Assembly (NCBI GenBank): GCA_002162765.1
Contig: MAAR01000004.1
Coordinates: forward strand, 186,001-250,000
Direction of reading: 5' to 3'
Length of the DNA: 64,000 nt
DNA from: Flavobacteriales bacterium 34_180_T64
GTDB lineage: Bacteria; Bacteroidota; Bacteroidia; Flavobacteriales; Flavobacteriaceae
This document shows, piece by piece, positions 60,394 through 64,000 of the stretch (position 1 is the stretch's first letter; each line of letters starts with the position of its first letter). The notes under the pieces are model-generated. The model ran no database searches. It worked only from the letters and a program-made list of their open reading frames with translations, and had not been told where the DNA came from. The position numbers were made by a program, and so were the translations under genes.

Positions 60394-60648
60394 TTAAATG
60401 ATAACTGCCAAAGTGATCAGAAAAACAGACAGTTTTAAAATGGTGCCAATACTTGAAGTAAATTGATATTGTCTGCTTCTTAAACGTTGCTTAATACCAA
60501 AAATAGAGTTTGATTTAATGTGAGAAAAATTACATCTCACAATACTTTTGTAGTTAGAATTCAATAAGCCCTTCCGTCTCATTGGAGCTACTTCTAGTCT
60601 GCGTTTGGGTAAGGGTTCTAAATCTTGAGTTGATAATACTAATTCCAT
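60394..60648 (-). CDS. Small tail-anchored membrane protein 2
   Basis: 84 residues. It starts MELVLSTQDLEPLPKRRLEV, has a basic middle (GIKQRLRSRQYQF), and ends in a hydrophobic segment (TILKLSVFLITLAVII) as the last residues. It resembles the neighbouring 89-residue protein in plan but little in sequence. It is not recognised. The 150 bases between the two contain nothing else identifiable. Confidence 0.45.
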   Translation of the reverse strand: MELVLSTQDLEPLPKRRLEVAPMRRKGLLNSNYKSIVRCNFSHIKSNSIFGIKQRLRSRQYQFTSSIGTILKLSVFLITLAVII

Positions 60649-60821
60649 GATGAATAATTTAATTGGTTATACATATAAGACGCTTATTTATATAAAATGT
60701 TACAGTAACATGCTCTGTAAATCATTACATATCAACCATCAATAGAATGAAACTACCTATAATTATTGATGCTTCTGGAATCTTCATAGTTCCTGAAAAT
60801 AGTTTTAAAATGATGTGTTTT

Positions 60822-62315
60822 CTATCTATTTCTCCAGAAAAAAGGTGTGAGAAGAATCAAAACGGTAAACAGCTCTAAACGTCCTATGAGCATTAAAAAT
60901 GTAGTCCACCACTTCGCCAAATCTGGAAGTGCTGCATAATTATGAACAGGGCCAAAATCACCTAATGCAGGACCGACATTCCCAAGACTCGAAGCAGACA
61001 ATCCAATTGCTGAGATAAAATCCAAATCAAACATAGAAAACACCAATGCGCCAACAATAAATGATAGCATATATAAAATGAAAAAGCCAAGTATATTAAA
61101 AACAATATCCCCTGAAATGGATTTCTTAATATACCGCACTGGTAAAACGGCATTTGGATGCAAGGCACGTTTAAATTCTAAAAATCCATTTTTAATCAAA
61201 ATTAAATGCCTTACCACTTTAATTCCACCAGAGGTACTTCCTGCTGAACCTCCTAAAAACATGAGTCCAAAAAAGAACACGACTAAGAAGGGTGTCCAAA
61301 GTGTAAAATCGGCAGTCACGAAACCTGTTGTTGTTATAACGGATAAAACCTGAAATAGAGCATGTCGAAACGAACTTTCAGCCTGCCCCAAAACCATAGG
61401 ATGTTCAATAGTTGATACTGACAAATCTGCTTTGAAATATATAATAACGGCCGCAATAATCGTGAAAATAACAATGAATTTAAAATAGAGTTTAAATTCA
61501 TCATCCTTTATAATTTTCTGTATTTTGCCTTTAAAAGCAAAATAACTCAATACAAAATTAGTCCCAGCTAAGAACATAAATACCATGACAATGTATTGAA
61601 TTAATGGTTGTCCATTCCAATACGCTAAACTTGCATTTCTAGTTGAAAAACCTCCGGTAGACAGTGTGCACATTGAATGATTTATTGCGTCAAAAAAGGA
61701 CATTCCTGCCGACTGCAACAAGATTGTTTCTGCTGCTGTATATCCAAAATAAATAAGCCATAATCGTTTTGCTGTATCTGTAATTCTAGGATGCAATTTA
61801 TCAGTATTTGGACCAGGAGCCTCTGCTGCAAATAATTGCATGCCGCCAATTCCCAATAAAGGTAATATTGCAATAGCCAAAACAATAATTCCCATCCCAC
61901 CAATCCAATGGGTCATACTTCTCCAAAACAATACGCCTTTAGGTATCGATTCTATATCATTTAAAATTGTTGCTCCAGTTGTGGTATAGCCAGACATAGT
62001 TTCAAAAAAGGCATTTGTAAAACTCGGAATTGTTTCAGTAAGCACATAAGGCAAAGTACCTGAAAGCGCCATTACAATCCAACCAAAAGTCACCACAATG
62101 TAACCTTCGCGTTTGTTCATTTCTTTTCTGTGCTTTCTAGTAATAATCATTAGAAAAACACCAATAAGCAAAACAAGAACTCCCGACAACACCAATTCTA
62201 AGGTTTTACCATCCTCATAAATTAAACTCATTATTGATGAAATGAGCATAAAACCACCATTGAATAGCAGTAGTAATCCGAAAAAATGAAAAATGATTTT
62301 ATAGTTGAGTTTCAT
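60822..62315 (-). CDS. trkH: TrkH family potassium uptake protein
   Basis: 497 residues with about ten helices in the four-repeat M-P-M plan. Selectivity-loop segments are visible as TTGATILN, STGGFSTRNA, TTTGFVTAD and ASSLGNVGPALGDFG. It is the K+ channel-like subunit in the inner membrane, controlled by TrkA. The TrkA gene is 16 bases upstream on the same strand, so the two form an operon in the order trkA-trkH. Confidence 0.95.
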   Translation of the reverse strand: MKLNYKIIFHFFGLLLLFNGGFMLISSIMSLIYEDGKTLELVLSGVLVLLIGVFLMIITRKHRKEMNKREGYIVVTFGWIVMALSGTLPYVLTETIPSFTNAFFETMSGYTTTGATILNDIESIPKGVLFWRSMTHWIGGMGIIVLAIAILPLLGIGGMQLFAAEAPGPNTDKLHPRITDTAKRLWLIYFGYTAAETILLQSAGMSFFDAINHSMCTLSTGGFSTRNASLAYWNGQPLIQYIVMVFMFLAGTNFVLSYFAFKGKIQKIIKDDEFKLYFKFIVIFTIIAAVIIYFKADLSVSTIEHPMVLGQAESSFRHALFQVLSVITTTGFVTADFTLWTPFLVVFFFGLMFLGGSAGSTSGGIKVVRHLILIKNGFLEFKRALHPNAVLPVRYIKKSISGDIVFNILGFFILYMLSFIVGALVFSMFDLDFISAIGLSASSLGNVGPALGDFGPVHNYAALPDLAKWWTTFLMLIGRLELFTVLILLTPFFWRNR

Positions 62316-62331
62316 TTCAATTTGTTAATGT

Positions 62332-63681
62332 CTAAAAGAAATATTTCTCGACTTGAGTTATCGCTCTAGGTAAGCAACAAACTACCACACGATCTCCAGA
62401 TTCAATTTTAAAACTCCCCAATGGGATTAGACCTTCTCCATCTCTAATAACGCCTCCGATAATTGCTGAACGCGGGAATTTCATCTCTTTAATTACCTTA
62501 TTACAAATTTTAGATTTAGGATTCACAACAAATTCTAAAAGTTCGGCATTCATATTATTCAATTTGGTCATTGCCACTACTTCTCCTTTTCGAATGTATC
62601 TAAAAATGTTATTTGCAGCCAGTAATTTTTTATTAATTAATGTATCAATTCCAATCGATTGAGAAAGCTGGAAGTAATCCATGTTTTCCACCAAAGCGAT
62701 GGTTTTTTTTACACCTCTAGATTTTGCTACAAGACAGGACATTATATTAGTTTCTGAATTACCCGTTACAGAAATAAAGGCATCCATATCGCGAATATTT
62801 TCCTCTTCAAGTAGTTCTGCATTTCTTCCGTCTCCATTAATTATTAGCGCATTTGGAAGCTCATCTGCCAGCTCAAATGCTGCTTTTTTATCATTCTCAA
62901 TAAGTTTAACGTTAAACTTACTAGCGCATAAATCTTTTGTAGTTTTCCGTCCAATATTACTACCACCGAGAATCATGACATTTTTAACATCAGTTTTCAC
63001 CTTTCCAGACAATGCGAAAAGCTCCTCATCACCACCTTTAGACGTTATAAAAACAACTTTATCACCTTCCTTAAACTTAGTATCTCCTCTTGGAATAATT
63101 GTATACTGCGTTCCAAATCGTTGAATAGCTATAGGAACAAAATGTATTTCGGATAAACTCTCAGCAGCTTCTTTTACGGTTTTATCAACAAATGCAGCAG
63201 TACGTGACAATCTAAGACTTAACATTGTTAATGCACCTTCTTCAAACTCATAACTGTCATTAAATGCATATTGACTTAAAAGCAATTCAATTTCAGATGC
63301 AGCGAGTCCTTCAGGAGATATTAATTCATCAATTCCAAATTTGGTGAATCCAACTTCTTCCTTTTGCTCGATGAATTCGGGATTAGAAATTCTTGCAATA
63401 GTACGTTTAGCACCTAATTGCTTCGCTAATACACAAGCCGTAATATTTGTAGTTTCAGACGAGGTTACAGCAATAAATAATTTCGCAGTATTAATTCTCG
63501 CATCTTTTAGAACTGCGATTGAGGTTGCATCACCCTTAATCACTCTAATATCTAAATGGTTATTAGCATAACTTAAGCTTTCTTTATTATTATCGATAAG
63601 CGTAATTTCTTGCGACTCATAAGACAATAATTTTGCTAAATGAAATCCTACTTCACCAGCTCCAGCAATAATTATTTTCAT
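62332..63681 (-). CDS. trkA: Trk system potassium transporter TrkA
   Basis: 449 residues with two tandem NAD-binding RCK-N domains, each with a Rossmann start (IIAGAGEVGFHLAKLL; ILGGSNIGRKTTKDL), and two RCK-C domains (about 140-220 and 365-449). It is the cytosolic regulatory subunit that gates TrkH in response to nucleotides. Paired with trkH 16 bases on. Its promoter box lies 26 bases before the ATG. Confidence 0.95.
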   Translation of the reverse strand: MKIIIAGAGEVGFHLAKLLSYESQEITLIDNNKESLSYANNHLDIRVIKGDATSIAVLKDARINTAKLFIAVTSSETTNITACVLAKQLGAKRTIARISNPEFIEQKEEVGFTKFGIDELISPEGLAASEIELLLSQYAFNDSYEFEEGALTMLSLRLSRTAAFVDKTVKEAAESLSEIHFVPIAIQRFGTQYTIIPRGDTKFKEGDKVVFITSKGGDEELFALSGKVKTDVKNVMILGGSNIGRKTTKDLCASKFNVKLIENDKKAAFELADELPNALIINGDGRNAELLEEENIRDMDAFISVTGNSETNIMSCLVAKSRGVKKTIALVENMDYFQLSQSIGIDTLINKKLLAANNIFRYIRKGEVVAMTKLNNMNAELLEFVVNPKSKICNKVIKEMKFPRSAIIGGVIRDGEGLIPLGSFKIESGDRVVVCCLPRAITQVEKYFF

Positions 63682-63707
63682 GGGTATATCTATTCAAAAA
63701 AGATGAA

Positions 63708-63715
63708 CAAATATA
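63708..63715 (-). promoter_or_regulatory. Bacteroidetes -7 box for trkA-trkH
   Basis: On the minus strand TATATTTG matches TAnnTTTG. A TTG lies 16 bases further upstream, near the expected -33 position. Confidence 0.55.
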
Positions 63716-63883
63716 ATACAATTTTAAATTACAATAACAGCAACCGATAGTTTATAATTAAGACCTCCAATTATTTAAATCAAACATCGTATACTATCTT
63801 TATTTTTTATATCAAAAATTAAAGAATCATTGCTCTAATTTTGAGTATGTGTTAATTCGAAAATTTCAATGAAAAAAATTATG

Positions 63884-63891
63884 TAGTTTTG
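63884..63891 (+). promoter_or_regulatory. Bacteroidetes -7 box for menG/ubiE
   Basis: TAGTTTTG matches TAnnTTTG, 12 bases before the ATG at 63904. Confidence 0.5.
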
Positions 63892-63903
63892 CCAAAAAAA
63901 GGA

Positions 63904-64000
63904 ATGTCTTCAAAAGTAACGCCATATAAAGATAGTGACCTCAATAAAAAGGAACAGGTCACAAAAATGTTTGATACTATTTCTAAGGAATATGATGGTT
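63904..64000 (+). CDS. menG: Demethylmenaquinone methyltransferase, cut by window end
   Basis: Only the first 32 codons are in the window ([10 protein letters not shown], then [17 protein letters not shown]). The KEQVxxMFDxIxxxYD pattern is the N-terminal signature of UbiE/MenG methyltransferases. In Bacteroidetes, which use menaquinone, it makes the last methylation step of menaquinone synthesis. The catalytic core lies beyond the window, so the call rests on the N-terminus alone. Confidence 0.8.
   Translation, partial: MSSKVTPYKDSDLNKKEQVTKMFDTISKEYDG

Noticed and set aside
1-64000. CRISPR arrays, prophage genes, IS transposases, integrase genes, riboswitches, rRNA
   Set aside because: I looked for regularly spaced direct repeats, transposase or integrase motifs, and conserved RNA elements. 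None could be recognised besides one tRNA.

Overview
The window is a stretch of chromosome from a member of the Flavobacteriaceae (Bacteroidetes), probably marine. The evidence is: low GC; promoter boxes of the Bacteroidetes type (TAnnTTTG) a short distance before many starts; a type IX secretion plug protein and a cargo protein with a type A sorting domain; a Na+-translocating NADH:quinone reductase (Nqr) operon; and many flavobacterial lipoproteins. No phage, plasmid, CRISPR or classical IS element is visible. The genus cannot be fixed from the sequence.

Layout. 1-8.9 kb: a GT2 glycosyltransferase cut by the window edge, an ECF sigma factor, lipoyl synthase, GAPDH, a TPR hybrid histidine kinase, LpxK, a Nif3-like protein and a coiled-coil protein that has lost its zinc-ribbon cysteines. 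8.9-11.6 kb: lipoprotein MsrA, a methyltransferase, a lipoprotein and a CDGSH/4Fe-4S protein. 11.6-19.5 kb: a tryptophan/kynurenine catabolic cluster (KynU, KMO, RidA-type deaminase, semialdehyde dehydrogenase, SDR, 3-hydroxyanthranilate dioxygenase, ACMS decarboxylase). Together these account for conversion of kynurenine to 2-oxo-dienedioate via 2-aminomuconate. The cluster is interrupted three times by repeat elements, one of which carries a GIY-YIG nuclease gene between inverted ends. 19.5-28.4 kb: a 7TM protein, a POT peptide transporter, an O-methyltransferase, TatA, two CarboxypepD_reg-like paralogues, PepE, tRNA-Gly, a GNAT protein, a VanY-like peptidase, an M48 peptidase and an ankyrin protein.

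28.6-34.8 kb: GpmI, a HAD protein, a CoA-transferase, methionine aminopeptidase, a cupin, an FGE-like protein and a methyltransferase. 34.8-43.9 kb: the Nqr region on the minus strand (nqrABCDEF, then a small conserved protein and ApbE, the flavin transferase that should load NqrB and NqrC). A plus-strand block with a cupin gene and a frameshifted DUF6090-type gene sits between nqrF and the last two genes. 44-54.5 kb: the T9SS plug protein, cysteine dioxygenase divergent from a PLP decarboxylase (a probable hypotaurine route), ApaG, a possible permuted papain-like protein, PruA, a T9SS-secreted hydrolase and an Omp28 lipoprotein. 54.6-64 kb: a TlpA thioredoxin, a DUF6029-type barrel, RsmG, a fatty acid desaturase, an aspartate aminotransferase, two small tail-anchored proteins, TrkH/TrkA, and the start of menG/ubiE.

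The most unusual signal is a set of dispersed intergenic repeats with TGTCA...TGACA ends. They include short non-coding copies, one copy that encodes an intact-looking GIY-YIG nuclease, and one half-copy that has become the coding sequence for the tail of NqrE. This resembles a nuclease-plus-palindrome (REP/RAYT-like) arrangement with a different nuclease family.
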